From Campylobacter concisus UNSWCS (GTDB lineage: Bacteria > Campylobacterota > Campylobacteria > Campylobacterales > Campylobacteraceae), in NCBI RefSeq assembly GCF_000466685.1, contig NZ_ANNG01000031.1, forward strand, positions 32,359-96,358: 64,000 nt of DNA. The letters are read 5' to 3'. Positions 55,701 to 64,000 of the stretch are shown in pieces; position 1 is the stretch's first letter, and each line of letters begins with the position of its first letter. Under the pieces are notes generated by a model, which made no database searches, had not been told where the DNA came from, and saw only the letters and a list, made by a program, of their open reading frames with translations. A program made the translations under genes and the position numbers.

Positions 55701-58579
55701 TTGACAATATAAAAAACGGCTCTGGCAACTACGCTATAAATTTTAGCGGCAAAGGCGAAGCTGCAAACAACCCACACGATGAAAAATCAAAAGATGTAGA
55801 GGTCATAGACGCTGAGACATCTGAGAAGACGACACTGACACTTGATAGAAATTTAAGCTACTCTGGAAGCTTTAACGTAGCACAAAATACTGGCAGCAAA
55901 AACTACATAGTAGAAAGACTAGATGATGCGGGAAATTTAGCCGTTCAAACCGTAACTATGGTGGCAAACAAAGGCCTTGATGTTGATATGTGGTTTTTTG
56001 ACTGCACAAATAGAGAATTTATGGATATATATCCAGAAGTAACAACCCATATACAACATCCTTATGGACCAATCTATGATAGAAAGGATCTTAACGACAA
56101 CAAAGCAGGATATGGATACCACGTAGCTAACCACTATACACAGTGGATGGAGTGGGCTGGCGTTAGTGCAACTACTACTTATAATGAGCTTTCTTTTCAG
56201 GGAGGTAAAGACTGGGAATTAAGCTCAACAAGACCTCACAAAGAAGAGCTAAATATGGACGATATGGCAAAAGTGGGTCACTCTCCAGATGCAAAGGATA
56301 CCGATCACACTGGGGCGCATTACAACCTAAACAAAACAGGAAACTACGTCCTTGAAGAGGCAGAGCCTGTAGGAACTGATCTGATTATGAAAATGAAAGG
56401 TTGGATATATATAAAAGAAGATGGTCAATACAATATAGCAGCAAAGCACTTTCAAGATATGGTAGATGTAAAAATAGCAGATGAAAGCTTTGGAAAGTGG
56501 GCGTATTGGTTTGGTTCAGGAGATAATGGTCCTCATGGACAAACTCATCCTTATAATCTAAAAAAAGGATTTTATAGGATAGAGGTTGATTATGTCGATA
56601 GAACAAAAGACACATTATTAGACATAATGATAAAGAAAAGCTCACAAAACCCTAGCGACTATAAAATCATAGGCTCACAAGGAAGCGGCACGCACCTTTT
56701 TAGTGATAGCTATGTAAAAGCCCTACATGATAAAGGATATGTTAGCGATGAAAAAGATGGTCTTATAGCTGGTAAAAAAGGATATAGAAGTTTAGTAAAT
56801 CAAGAAAAAGATACAAGCAAGCCAGCAAAATATTTTGGTGATGATGCGGATGATTTCAATAAAGTAATACATCTAAAACACAACACAGACGCTCTTGAAG
56901 GTAGCAACCTAAACGATGTCTTTATCTATAACGGCAAGAATATAGACGCAAAAGGTGGCGTTGATAAGCTGATATTTGTTGAAGATATAGACCTTAGTGA
57001 AGTAAATAATCTAAAGGATAAACTAAAAAGCTTTGAACGCCTGCAACTAGGCACAGAGAGCCAAAACGTTTCAATCGCATTAAACGCAAAGAGCGTTCTT
57101 GACATCATAGACTCAAAAATGACAAAGATAACAGAGGGCGAATACTCAACCTTAAGAACTATACCTGGAACAGAGAGTGTAAATACAGTTTTAAAGATAG
57201 CAGGCAAGGATGGAGATATAGTAAAGCTTATAAATTCTGGAGTTAATAAATTTGAATTAGCAACGAAAGAAGAGGTAACTTTACTAAACTGGAAGCATAG
57301 CAAAGCCATAGGGGATAGCTATAACAAAGTAGAAATAGATACACATGGGCATGCAGTAAATCACGTCTATAAAGGCACATACGTAAAAGATGGCGAGTTA
57401 AAGACATTTTTTATTGAGATAGACAAAAATGTCAAGATCGTAGCGCAAGAGCGCAACTACGACGATACCTTTACATATAATGCTGCCAAACCTATAGATG
57501 CAAAAGATGGAGTAGATACGCTCATCTTTACAGCAAATACCGACCTTAGCAATATAGATGTAAAAGATAAGCTAAAAAGCTTTGAGAGGGTGCAACTAGG
57601 TAAGGATAATGAAGCGGTTGCACTCGCTCTAAATTCAAAAAACATAATTGACATCGTAGGTTCAAAAGAGACCGCCACAACTATCGAAACAAGCGGCACG
57701 AAAAAAGAGATACAAGGCACAAAAAGCATAAATACAGTCTTAAAAATAACAGGCGACGAAAGTGATGCAGTAAAACTCATAGGAAGCTTCTCAAAAGCAA
57801 CCGATGAGGAAGTAACGATGCTAAACTGGAAGCACAGTCAAGTTGCGGGCGATGAATTTAACAAAGTTGAAGTCACAGATAATAGCGGCAGCAAAACCTA
57901 TCCTAACCATAGCAATGTCACTTATAACGCAAGTGCAAATGCAACGATACATGGCATGGATCACGCGGTAAATCAAGTCTACAAAGGCACGTACACTGAT
58001 GGAACTAGCACAAAAACATTTTTCGTTGAGATAGATAAAAATATCAAGATCACTCACGAGGGAGATGATCAAAACAATACTTTTACCTACGAAAGCAACA
58101 AGATAGACGCAAAAGGCGGTGTTGATACGCTCATCTTTACTGAAAACATCGATCTTAGTAGAGTAGATGATCTAAATGATAAACTAAAGAGCTTTGAAAT
58201 TTTACAGCTTGGTAGCAAGAGCGCTCAGGCGGTCTCCATAGGACTAGACGCCAAAAGCGTGCTTGATATCATAGACTCACAAGTAACAGATGGTGGCTTA
58301 AAAAGCGTAAATACCGTGCTAAAGATCAAAGGCGACAATAACGACAAAGTAGCGCTAGAGGGTAAAGGCACTATTTTTACGCAAGCAACAGATAGCGAAG
58401 TGGCGGCACTAAATTTAAAGCATAGCGCTTCAGGTGATACACACAACCAAGTGGCGATTGATGGTAGCGGACATGCGCTAAATCAAGTCTATAAAGGCGT
58501 ATATGGTAGCGGAGCTGGCGCACAAACATTTTTTATCGAGATAGACAAAGATGTAAGTGTAGTAAATTTGGTGCATTAG
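52751..58579 (+). CDS. Giant surface adhesin with retention module (1942 residues)
   Basis: Likely type I-secreted, outer-membrane-retained adhesin. Domain order: residues 1-about 90 a retention module (RIGVIKKIKGEAIAIS, RVLHKGDEIYLGDDIKT, FDDGEKAYVGF), like the plug that anchors LapA-type proteins, with no signal peptide; a glycine/serine-rich linker; Ig-like repeats of about 127 residues with EF-hand loops DKNGDGVIDATE at 331, DKNGDGLISSDE at 460, a degenerate one near 586 and DADGDGLIDDT at 714; a PA14-like carbohydrate-binding block (about 1077-1300); and three C-terminal repeats of about 190 residues (from 56893) ending FFIEIDKDVSVVN. No T1SS, LapG or LapD genes are in the window. ATG 52751 is preceded by AGGGATGA. 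The paralogue follows. Confidence 0.85.
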   Translation: MPNFDAIRIGVIKKIKGEAIAISRDGTMRVLHKGDEIYLGDDIKTSENSNLTIVFDDGEKAYVGFSSVFHTINVFAEHKGELVIPKNANILENHKEHANDDDQISHQEPSSHSSSPHYFASASSGGIKFELGGHYSNIYDFYTGLRALEARHDEVKWPVGGTIKGAFYSAKSTINSQPEPNIVLNFNLTSDTGEKKGFLGGAQLNSLPKTPDGKKIITSIDAHIPEVAKNGDIITIKTNMKGGGKTSNYKVNTITNELIPVDSTGTPTGAPPIPIVNGKAEITGVEILNHGKTTVTSSYTTGGRTFTAPPTTYELNDTPAISKVTATLDLDKNGDGVIDATELGYGSGTQTSGMKFIVPDELSTGDKITFKLNEPGKLLVEKKFTLDKENGTATDEDGNTYTFTTDENGAVSFSVPNIANITAGSSIETGVVDKFGNVSATSTTPSSNVSDTVKVTLTADKNGDGLISSDEIGDGTSKVEINLPRTIKPKESVTINIGGSPKEFVVSDDGTSVYDKNHPNVFIPIVNGKFEVPGVSVPVTPGSSVSINTTVNDEHDTPKPNGTSNQTTPSVVVAPPPKSAKISFADDKPGSDGKPDGRLDTSENRYDTGDPTKTDAYIKIPSIIKEGDKIAIDVTNPDGSKTHKIYTYTNGKIIAPDHNEVPLNDGKFKITVPIEHGKTTSITTTMMDKAGNKGESDTNEIKFSDSPVAKFIKDADGDGLIDDTTGTITTSDVKVYLPSSAVPKDELKISILNPLTNKQSTVSYILDDDGVHMINKKDPSDIKVISDGAITIPDVTVSSKRPTLVDATLIKDDGSAISGTSSGRLFAFGVLDYIDDIKLVTKIDNADIHSAKYLNEEDYEHIISTSQYESNSTQKINYNIALTNDEQPYIKFGINKPDTTSDGKGYVLIEIKDENGNISDSFIAKIENNTVIADFEKAGKKLDRTHHIIDATYVGTDGVPQRDDNLTITVDLDSKPDKLIESDFDNIKNGSGNYAINFSGKGEAANNPHDEKSKDVEVIDAETSEKTTLTLDRNLSYSGSFNVAQNTGSKNYIVERLDDAGNLAVQTVTMVANKGLDVDMWFFDCTNREFMDIYPEVTTHIQHPYGPIYDRKDLNDNKAGYGYHVANHYTQWMEWAGVSATTTYNELSFQGGKDWELSSTRPHKEELNMDDMAKVGHSPDAKDTDHTGAHYNLNKTGNYVLEEAEPVGTDLIMKMKGWIYIKEDGQYNIAAKHFQDMVDVKIADESFGKWAYWFGSGDNGPHGQTHPYNLKKGFYRIEVDYVDRTKDTLLDIMIKKSSQNPSDYKIIGSQGSGTHLFSDSYVKALHDKGYVSDEKDGLIAGKKGYRSLVNQEKDTSKPAKYFGDDADDFNKVIHLKHNTDALEGSNLNDVFIYNGKNIDAKGGVDKLIFVEDIDLSEVNNLKDKLKSFERLQLGTESQNVSIALNAKSVLDIIDSKMTKITEGEYSTLRTIPGTESVNTVLKIAGKDGDIVKLINSGVNKFELATKEEVTLLNWKHSKAIGDSYNKVEIDTHGHAVNHVYKGTYVKDGELKTFFIEIDKNVKIVAQERNYDDTFTYNAAKPIDAKDGVDTLIFTANTDLSNIDVKDKLKSFERVQLGKDNEAVALALNSKNIIDIVGSKETATTIETSGTKKEIQGTKSINTVLKITGDESDAVKLIGSFSKATDEEVTMLNWKHSQVAGDEFNKVEVTDNSGSKTYPNHSNVTYNASANATIHGMDHAVNQVYKGTYTDGTSTKTFFVEIDKNIKITHEGDDQNNTFTYESNKIDAKGGVDTLIFTENIDLSRVDDLNDKLKSFEILQLGSKSAQAVSIGLDAKSVLDIIDSQVTDGGLKSVNTVLKIKGDNNDKVALEGKGTIFTQATDSEVAALNLKHSASGDTHNQVAIDGSGHALNQVYKGVYGSGAGAQTFFIEIDKDVSVVNLVH
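56893..58575 (+). repeat. Three tandem C-terminal repeat units (adhesin 1)
   Basis: Three copies of an about 185-residue unit beginning (D)TFTYN or IYNGKNIDAKGGVD, with LIF...DLS, LKSFERLQLG, a TEE/TDSEV..LNWKHS segment and FFIEIDKN at the end. Units start near 56893, 57448 and 58060. The paralogous gene contains one copy (63095-63622). Several stretches of the third unit are nearly identical in DNA to that copy. Confidence 0.75.
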
Positions 58580-58942
58580 ATCTTTTAAATTTAAAGAAAT
58601 TTTTGCTACTTCTTAACTTAATGAACATTTAAGCTAAAATCATAAAATTTAAACTTTATGCTCTAAAATCCGCTTTTTTGTGCCATTTAGCTTAAATTTC
58701 ATAAACATCACTAGAAATAATGCTTTATAGATAATAATTTTTATCATATACTAAAATAAAATTTACTCTAAACAATATCTATAAATTGCCTAAAACAAGG
58801 CAAATAAAGCTAAATTTAATCAATTATAAATATATCAAAGCCTTTATATAAAACTTAAATAAAATAATTAATCTTAAAACTATAAACTTTTAATGAAATT
58901 TGTCGATTTAAAATAAATTTGAAAATATCACAAAGGGATAAA
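58580..58942. other. 363-base intergenic region between the two adhesins
   Basis: AT-rich, no ORF of interest and no strong terminator. It must carry the end of the first unit and the promoter of the second. A CACAAAGGGATAAA element sits just before the second start and mirrors the first gene's ACAGGGATGAAGAA. Confidence 0.55.
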
Positions 58943-61900
58943 GTGCATATCGTAGCCTTAAAAATAGCCATCGTTAAACAAATAGTAGGCGAAGTCATAG
59001 CCATCTCACCAGATGGGAGCACAAGAGTGCTTCGCAAAGGCGATGAGATATTTTTAGGCGATATCATAAAAACAGCTGTCGATGCCAAAGTAAGGATCGT
59101 TTTTGATGATGGAGAGGTCGCAAATATCGGCTTTAACTCTACTTTTAGGACAACAAACGTCTTTGCAGAGCAAAACGGCGAGCTCGTCATCCCTGGCTTA
59201 CAAAAAGATGAAAAAGATGCAAAACACGAAGATAGCGAACATGAGAGCAACATTCACCACGGCGGATCAAATTTATCTAGTCAAGCATCGCTAAATAACG
59301 CAGGTTTTAGCAAAAGCGGTCACTATACAAATATCTTTGATAACGTAAAGCACGCACTACGTGAGATCATAAATTCTGAAAAGTTTTTTAACGCCCCAGT
59401 CTCAACCATAAAAGGTGCGCCAGCACAAGCTACAAAACCAAGTGTGCCATTTATCGATAATGTCCCTAAATTTTTCCTCGAAGCTGACACAAACAAAGAT
59501 GGTCTTTTAGATAAAAACGAAATTTTAGCTTCACCTGAAACGACAAAACACTGGAACAAATTTTACACTCCTGTGGTTGTCACTTTGCCACCAGCTGCAA
59601 AAGATGGCGACATCATCAAGATAAAAAGTGGCTCGCAAACTCTAAAATATAAGATCGATCTTACAAGTAGCGAACTCGTTCAAGTAGATGATAACGGATC
59701 GCCAGTGCCAGCACCCACCTCAACCCCAACAGCACCTACCTTCATCTCAGTGCCACTTGCTAATGGCAAAGCAAAGATCCCAGATGTCGAGATCCCAAAT
59801 GGCAAGCCTATAGATATCGCTGTAAATTTAGTTGATAAAAACGGACACGAAAGTGGTTCAAATTTAAAGATTGAGACAAATGACGTCCCACCAGCATCAA
59901 AAGTAAGCGCGACACTTAGCATAGACAAAAATGGCGATGGCGTGATAGACGCTACCGAAATGGGCGTAGGAGAGGACTCTGTAAAAACTGATGTGAAATT
60001 TCTAGTGCCTGACGATATGAAAAGTGGCGACAAGATCAAGTCTATAGTCACAGACGCAAACGGCGACACGGTTACTAAAATTTACACCATAAACAAAGCA
60101 AACAACACTGCCACCGACGAAGCTGGCAATGTCTATCCACTAAAACCAAATGGCAAAGGCGCTATGGAATTTGACGTGCCAAATGGTGCCACTATCACGC
60201 CAGGCACTGTGATCAAAACTCAGTTTATAGACCGCTTTGGCAACGAAGGCGTGATCAAGCAAAAGCCAAATACCATAAGCAACAAAGCCGAAGCGACACT
60301 AAGCGCTGATACCAATAACGACGGCGTTATCAGCAAATCCGAGCTAAAAAATAGCGAATCAAGCGTAGATATCCATCTACCAAACACTATGAAGCCAGGT
60401 GAGAGGGTAAAAGTCACCATAGATACAGGCAGTGGCACACCAACGCCAAAAGAATTTATCCTAAGCCCTGATAAAAAAAGCGTCTATGACCCAAATGATC
60501 CAAGCCATACACCTATACCTATCCAAAATGGTAAATTTGTAGTCCCAGGCGTAAAGATACCTATCAGCGAGGGCACAAATGCCACTATAAAAACTGAAAT
60601 CACCAAAAACGATGGCACAGTAGAATCCAACGAAAATACCGCAGCTACTGACATCACACCACCTACAAGATCAGCCAAGATAGAATTTAGCAAAAACCTC
60701 CCAAATGTAGATGGCAAGAGCGACAACAAGCTTGATACATTTGAAAATGGCTACGGCAACGATAGCGACAAAACTGAAGTAGCCATAAGTATCCCAACTC
60801 AAAGCAAACCAAACGAAAAGATAAGAGTAGCCATAACAAACCCAGATGGAAAGATAGAAACAAAAGAATTTACCATCGGCGAAAATGGCAAGGTCATAGC
60901 ACCTGATGGCAACGAGATAGACGCAAGCAGTGGGAAATTTAAGATCAACGTTCCTATCAAAAATGGCGCAAAAACCAGCATAGACACAACAGTCATAGAC
61001 GAATTTGGCAACGAAGGCGCAACTGACAGCCAGTTTATAGTATTTGACGACAAGCCAAAGGCTAAATTTATAAAAGATATAGATGGCGACGGGCTGATAG
61101 ACGGCACAAACGGCGTCACCATCACAGGTTCAGACGTCCTAGCCTCTATCCCAAGCACAGCCAAAGTAGGCGACGAGCTAAAAGTCTCCGTGCTAAATCC
61201 AAATACAAATAAACAAGAGATAAAAACCTACATCATAAAAGAGGCAAAACCAGGAGAAACTCTCACCACATACGAGAAAAAGCCAGACCCAGACATCGAG
61301 TATGAAGCCAAAACCAAAACACTTACAGACGAATACATCAAAGTAGTAAATAAAGATGATCCAACAGATGTTCAGCTAGTAAATGGCAGTCGTTTCTTGC
61401 TCAAAGATGTGCCAGTAAATACCAGCAAGCCAACCCTTGTTGATATAGACCTTGTAAGAGATGGCACCAAAATTTTCACTGGCTCTTCTAGTGGTAGATT
61501 GTTTAAATTTGGCATTCTTGACTATGTGGATGACGTTAAGCTAGTTACCTCAGTAGATGGCGGAGCGAGCAACCCAGCCAAATACCTACTCGAAAAAGAC
61601 TTCGAGCACATCATCTCAACAAGTAAATTTGACGATACATTTAACGAGCGCATAAACTACAAGATCGCTCTTACAAACGACGAAAGTCCGATGATCAAAT
61701 TTGGTATCGCGCAAAAAGATACAGACATAGCCACAGGCGGAGATGGTGGCAAGGTGCTCATTGAGGTAAAAGACGAAGCTGGCGTTGTAAAAAGTAGCTT
61801 TTACGCAAATATCAAAGATAATGTCGTAGTAGCTGACTTTGAAGCAGCTGGTGTAAAGCTAGATAGGGCGCACCACATCATAGACGCTACCTATGTAGAT

Positions 61901-63625
61901 AAAAATGGCGTAGAAAAACGCAGTGAAAATTTAACCATCGCAGTTGATCTTGATGCGACGCCAGATGGACTAAAAGAGCCAAGCTTTGGTGGCTCAAAGT
62001 CTGGCTCAGGTCAAAGCTACAAAGTAACCTTTGGCGGCGAGGCAGACGCGCCAAACAGAGCAGAAGACAAGACATCTATAAAGGTAGATGTCGTTGATGT
62101 AAATAACTCATCTAAACAAATTTTGCCACTAACTGACCTAAAATATGAAGGCGAATTTCTAACTACACTAACCAGCGGTAGTAAAAATTTCATCGTCAAA
62201 AGGCTAGATGACGCTGGTAATATGTCAGTCCAAACCGTCTCAATGATCTCAAACAGCGGCCTTGATGTGGATATGTGGTTTTATGACTGTGCAAATAAAG
62301 ATTTTAACAACTATTGTAGGAGCAAAGGCTGGATAAGAGGCGGAGACAATCCAACTTACATTGGTGGCTGGGGACTTCATGTAAAAAATCACTATAGTGA
62401 ATGGGCTGACTGGACAAACGTAAGTGCTACCACAACTTTTAATGAAGTGACATTTAGATCAGGTCAGGACTGGCAATTATCAGAAACGAGACCAAAAGTA
62501 GGCGAGCTAAATATGAAAGATATGGCAAGAGTAGGTCACTCACCAAACGCAAGCGACACCGATCACAATAATACAAGATATAATGTAAATCACACTGGAA
62601 ACTACATGCTACTAGAAGCAGAGCCAGTAGGAACCGATCTCATAATGAGAATGCAGGGTTGGATATATATAAAAGAGACTGGAACATACACTATAAAAGC
62701 TAGTCAATATGAATCAGCTTTTAGTATAGATATAGCAGGTCAAGGTTTTAAAAATAATACATGGGCTGGTGATCGCAATAAAAGTCAAAATTTCACCCTA
62801 GAAAAAGGCTTTCATAAAATAAACATCCAATATGTTGATGATGATAGAGATGTAAATTTAGATGTTGCTATAAAAAAGGCTGGAGAGAGCGACGCTAACT
62901 ATAAGATCATAGGCTCTGCTGGCAGTGGCACACATCTTTTTAGCGATAACTATGTAAAAGCACTAGAGCAAAATGGCTTTATAGATCATGAAGCAAATAA
63001 ATTTCACAAGATCATCCAAAGAGATGGCAAATACTACGGAGATGATACAAACGATTTTAATAACATTGTGCAGTTAAAACATGACGCAACAGAGACCGTA
63101 GGAAGCAACCTAAACGATGCCTTTGTCTATAATGGCAAGCCAATGGATGGTAAAGGCGGCATAGATACTCTCATCTTTGTTGATGATATCGATCTTAGCA
63201 AGGTTAGTGATCTTGATAAAAAGATAGAGAGCTTTGAGCGCATACAGCTAGGCACGAGCGACCAAGCGGTCTCCATAGGACTAGACGCCAAAAGCGTTCT
63301 TGACATAGTCGACTCAAGGGTTACAAAGATAACAGGCAAAGCTGGCACAGAAAATATCAACACAGTGCTAAAAATCTTTGGCGACAGCGATGACATAGTA
63401 GCCCTAAAAGGCAAAGGAACTACCTTTACACAAGCAACAGATAGTGAAGTAACAATGCTAAATTCAAAACATAGCGTTATCGGAGATGAATATAACAAAG
63501 TAGCAGTTGATGCAAGTGGTCACGCTGTAAATCAAGTCTATAAAGGCGTATATGGTAGCGGAGCAAGCGCACAAACATTTTTTATCGAGATAGATAAAGA
63601 TGTAAGTGTGGTAGATTTGCATTAA
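58943..63625 (+). CDS. Giant surface adhesin with retention module, paralogue (1560 residues)
   Basis: Paralogue of the preceding adhesin. I take the GTG at 58943, which follows AGGGATAAA and gives an N-terminus aligned with its partner; a TTG 24 bases earlier is the alternative. Domains: retention module 1-about 85 (KIAIVKQIVGEVIAIS, RVLRKGDEIFLGDIIKT); a linker; Ig-like repeats bearing EF-hand loops DTNKDGLLDKNE at about 182, DKNGDGVIDATE at 328, DTNNDGVISKSE at 456, a degenerate one near 585 and DIDGDGLIDGT at 712; a PA14-like block (about 1106-1316); and one C-terminal repeat. Calcium binding by the EF loops and secretion by a type I system are inferred from the family. Confidence 0.85.
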   Translation: MHIVALKIAIVKQIVGEVIAISPDGSTRVLRKGDEIFLGDIIKTAVDAKVRIVFDDGEVANIGFNSTFRTTNVFAEQNGELVIPGLQKDEKDAKHEDSEHESNIHHGGSNLSSQASLNNAGFSKSGHYTNIFDNVKHALREIINSEKFFNAPVSTIKGAPAQATKPSVPFIDNVPKFFLEADTNKDGLLDKNEILASPETTKHWNKFYTPVVVTLPPAAKDGDIIKIKSGSQTLKYKIDLTSSELVQVDDNGSPVPAPTSTPTAPTFISVPLANGKAKIPDVEIPNGKPIDIAVNLVDKNGHESGSNLKIETNDVPPASKVSATLSIDKNGDGVIDATEMGVGEDSVKTDVKFLVPDDMKSGDKIKSIVTDANGDTVTKIYTINKANNTATDEAGNVYPLKPNGKGAMEFDVPNGATITPGTVIKTQFIDRFGNEGVIKQKPNTISNKAEATLSADTNNDGVISKSELKNSESSVDIHLPNTMKPGERVKVTIDTGSGTPTPKEFILSPDKKSVYDPNDPSHTPIPIQNGKFVVPGVKIPISEGTNATIKTEITKNDGTVESNENTAATDITPPTRSAKIEFSKNLPNVDGKSDNKLDTFENGYGNDSDKTEVAISIPTQSKPNEKIRVAITNPDGKIETKEFTIGENGKVIAPDGNEIDASSGKFKINVPIKNGAKTSIDTTVIDEFGNEGATDSQFIVFDDKPKAKFIKDIDGDGLIDGTNGVTITGSDVLASIPSTAKVGDELKVSVLNPNTNKQEIKTYIIKEAKPGETLTTYEKKPDPDIEYEAKTKTLTDEYIKVVNKDDPTDVQLVNGSRFLLKDVPVNTSKPTLVDIDLVRDGTKIFTGSSSGRLFKFGILDYVDDVKLVTSVDGGASNPAKYLLEKDFEHIISTSKFDDTFNERINYKIALTNDESPMIKFGIAQKDTDIATGGDGGKVLIEVKDEAGVVKSSFYANIKDNVVVADFEAAGVKLDRAHHIIDATYVDKNGVEKRSENLTIAVDLDATPDGLKEPSFGGSKSGSGQSYKVTFGGEADAPNRAEDKTSIKVDVVDVNNSSKQILPLTDLKYEGEFLTTLTSGSKNFIVKRLDDAGNMSVQTVSMISNSGLDVDMWFYDCANKDFNNYCRSKGWIRGGDNPTYIGGWGLHVKNHYSEWADWTNVSATTTFNEVTFRSGQDWQLSETRPKVGELNMKDMARVGHSPNASDTDHNNTRYNVNHTGNYMLLEAEPVGTDLIMRMQGWIYIKETGTYTIKASQYESAFSIDIAGQGFKNNTWAGDRNKSQNFTLEKGFHKINIQYVDDDRDVNLDVAIKKAGESDANYKIIGSAGSGTHLFSDNYVKALEQNGFIDHEANKFHKIIQRDGKYYGDDTNDFNNIVQLKHDATETVGSNLNDAFVYNGKPMDGKGGIDTLIFVDDIDLSKVSDLDKKIESFERIQLGTSDQAVSIGLDAKSVLDIVDSRVTKITGKAGTENINTVLKIFGDSDDIVALKGKGTTFTQATDSEVTMLNSKHSVIGDEYNKVAVDASGHAVNQVYKGVYGSGASAQTFFIEIDKDVSVVDLH

Positions 63626-63636
63626 ATTTAACGTTA

Positions 63637-63664
63637 TTAGGCTATAAATTTATAGCCTAATTTT
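63637..63664 (+). terminator. Perfect palindromic terminator after the second adhesin
   Basis: A perfect 24-base palindrome, TTAGGCTATAAA and its exact complement, at 63637-63660, 11 bases after the stop, followed by TTTT. Stem-loop plus U-run fits a rho-independent terminator and, being symmetric, could act in both directions. Confidence 0.75.
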
Positions 63665-63741
63665 AAAAATAAAGCATTTTTTGGATTTTTAAACTTAGTT
63701 TAAATATTTAAAATGTATAATCCAATTTCTTTTATCAACGT

Positions 63742-63817
63742 GGTTGGATAGCTCAGTCGGTAGAGCAGCAGACTGAAAATCTGCGTGTCGGCAGTTCGAT
63801 TCTGCCTCTAACCACCA
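63742..63817 (+). tRNA. tRNA-Phe (GAA)
   Basis: 76 nt including encoded CCA. Acceptor GGTTGGA pairs with TCTAACC, D-loop AGCTCAGTCGGTAGAGC, anticodon GAA in ACTGAAAATC, and GGTTCGATT-type T-arm (CAGTTCGATTCTG). Confidence 0.96.
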
Positions 63818-63848
63818 TTTCTTTTTCATAAACTTTTTTCATGGACAC

Positions 63849-63939
63849 GGACAGATGGGTGAGCGGCTGAAACCACACCCCTGCTAAGGGTGCAGCTCTT
63901 AATCGGGGCTCGAGGGTTCAAATCCCTCTCTGTCCGCCA
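63849..63939 (+). tRNA. tRNA-Ser (GCT)
   Basis: 91 nt including CCA. Acceptor GGACAGA pairs with TCTGTCC, anticodon GCT in CCCCTGCTAAGGG, with the long variable arm (TGCAGCTCTTAATCGGGGCTC) typical of serine tRNAs, and the T-arm GAGGGTTCAAATCCCTC. Confidence 0.96.
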
Positions 63940-64000
63940 CAAACCCAAAAAATACGGCATTTAACAACAAATTTATAAAATAAAAAAATCCCTATGCCGA

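Noticed and set aside
56385..58072. Minus-strand ORFs inside the adhesin genes
   Set aside because: Low-complexity shadow frames of repeats in the plus-strand gene.
52751..63625. RTX nonapeptide repeats or S-layer-RTX protein
   Set aside because: No GGxGxDxUx tandem motif is visible; the repeats are Ig/EF-hand type, so RTX is not claimed.
63742..63939. Adjacent tRNA genes as a phage attachment site
   Set aside because: No integrase and no direct repeat of the tRNA 3' end are seen within the remaining bases.

Overview
The window looks like a chromosomal segment of a Campylobacter of the C. concisus type. The evidence is an AT-rich sequence with poly-G/C phase-variation tracts, epsilonproteobacterial gene content, and two gene blocks whose order I recognise from C. 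jejuni (fabI-tpiA-pgk-gapA-nadD-rsfS, and argS-tatA-gmk-acidic protein-fliR-ABC-tsf-rpsB). Species assignment is inference; no rRNA is present.

Layout. 1-1732: a TonB-dependent receptor (minus strand, running off the left edge) with an in-frame TAG inside its signal peptide. 1965-10121: housekeeping genes, namely an Old Yellow Enzyme-family oxidoreductase, a DUF2625 protein, fabI, tpiA-pgk-gapA, a fused nadD-rsfS reading frame and a YeiH-type transporter. 10225-10791: a sugar transferase cut short at the edge of a glycan island. 10837-28224: an AT-rich, wholly minus-strand polysaccharide or surface-glycan island of about 17 genes. 28230-35633: argS-tatA-gmk-acidic protein-fliR-ABC-tsf-rpsB. 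35824-39529: iadA, a small ORF, pgeF, ribE and an AraC regulator, with an alpha/beta hydrolase, a frameshifted alcohol dehydrogenase and a cyclophilin-like protein divergent to it (39644-42401). 43082-44790: a DUF1963/CbrC-family pair. 44994-48240: fatty-acid genes accA-fabF-acpP-fabG, then gpmI. 49820-52628: mraY, an unknown gene and murD. 52751-63625: two giant paralogous surface adhesins with N-terminal retention modules, EF-hand-bearing repeats, a PA14-like block and C-terminal repeats. 63742-63939: tRNA-Phe and tRNA-Ser.

The glycan island appears to feed at least two precursor branches. One is a CDP-hexose branch (rfbF, rfbG, a 3,5-epimerase-like cupin and possibly a DegT aminotransferase). 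The other is a nonulosonate-like branch: a NeuB-family synthase, a CMP-transferase fused to a PseG-like domain, an SpsF-like cytidylyltransferase, a KdnB-like iron alcohol dehydrogenase, a second DegT aminotransferase, methyltransferases and a radical SAM/SPASM enzyme. A Wzx-type flippase, a LIC12162-family transferase, LicD and one GT2 enzyme complete the set. Two genes carry poly-G tracts: a methyltransferase that is OFF at G8 and an O-acetyltransferase that is ON at G9. The KdnB + DegT + NeuB + CMP/PseG combination suggests an unusual 2-keto-3-deoxy sugar acid in which a carbon is oxidised and then aminated. This is the best candidate in the window for an undescribed pathway. The paired retention-module adhesins at the right end are the second.
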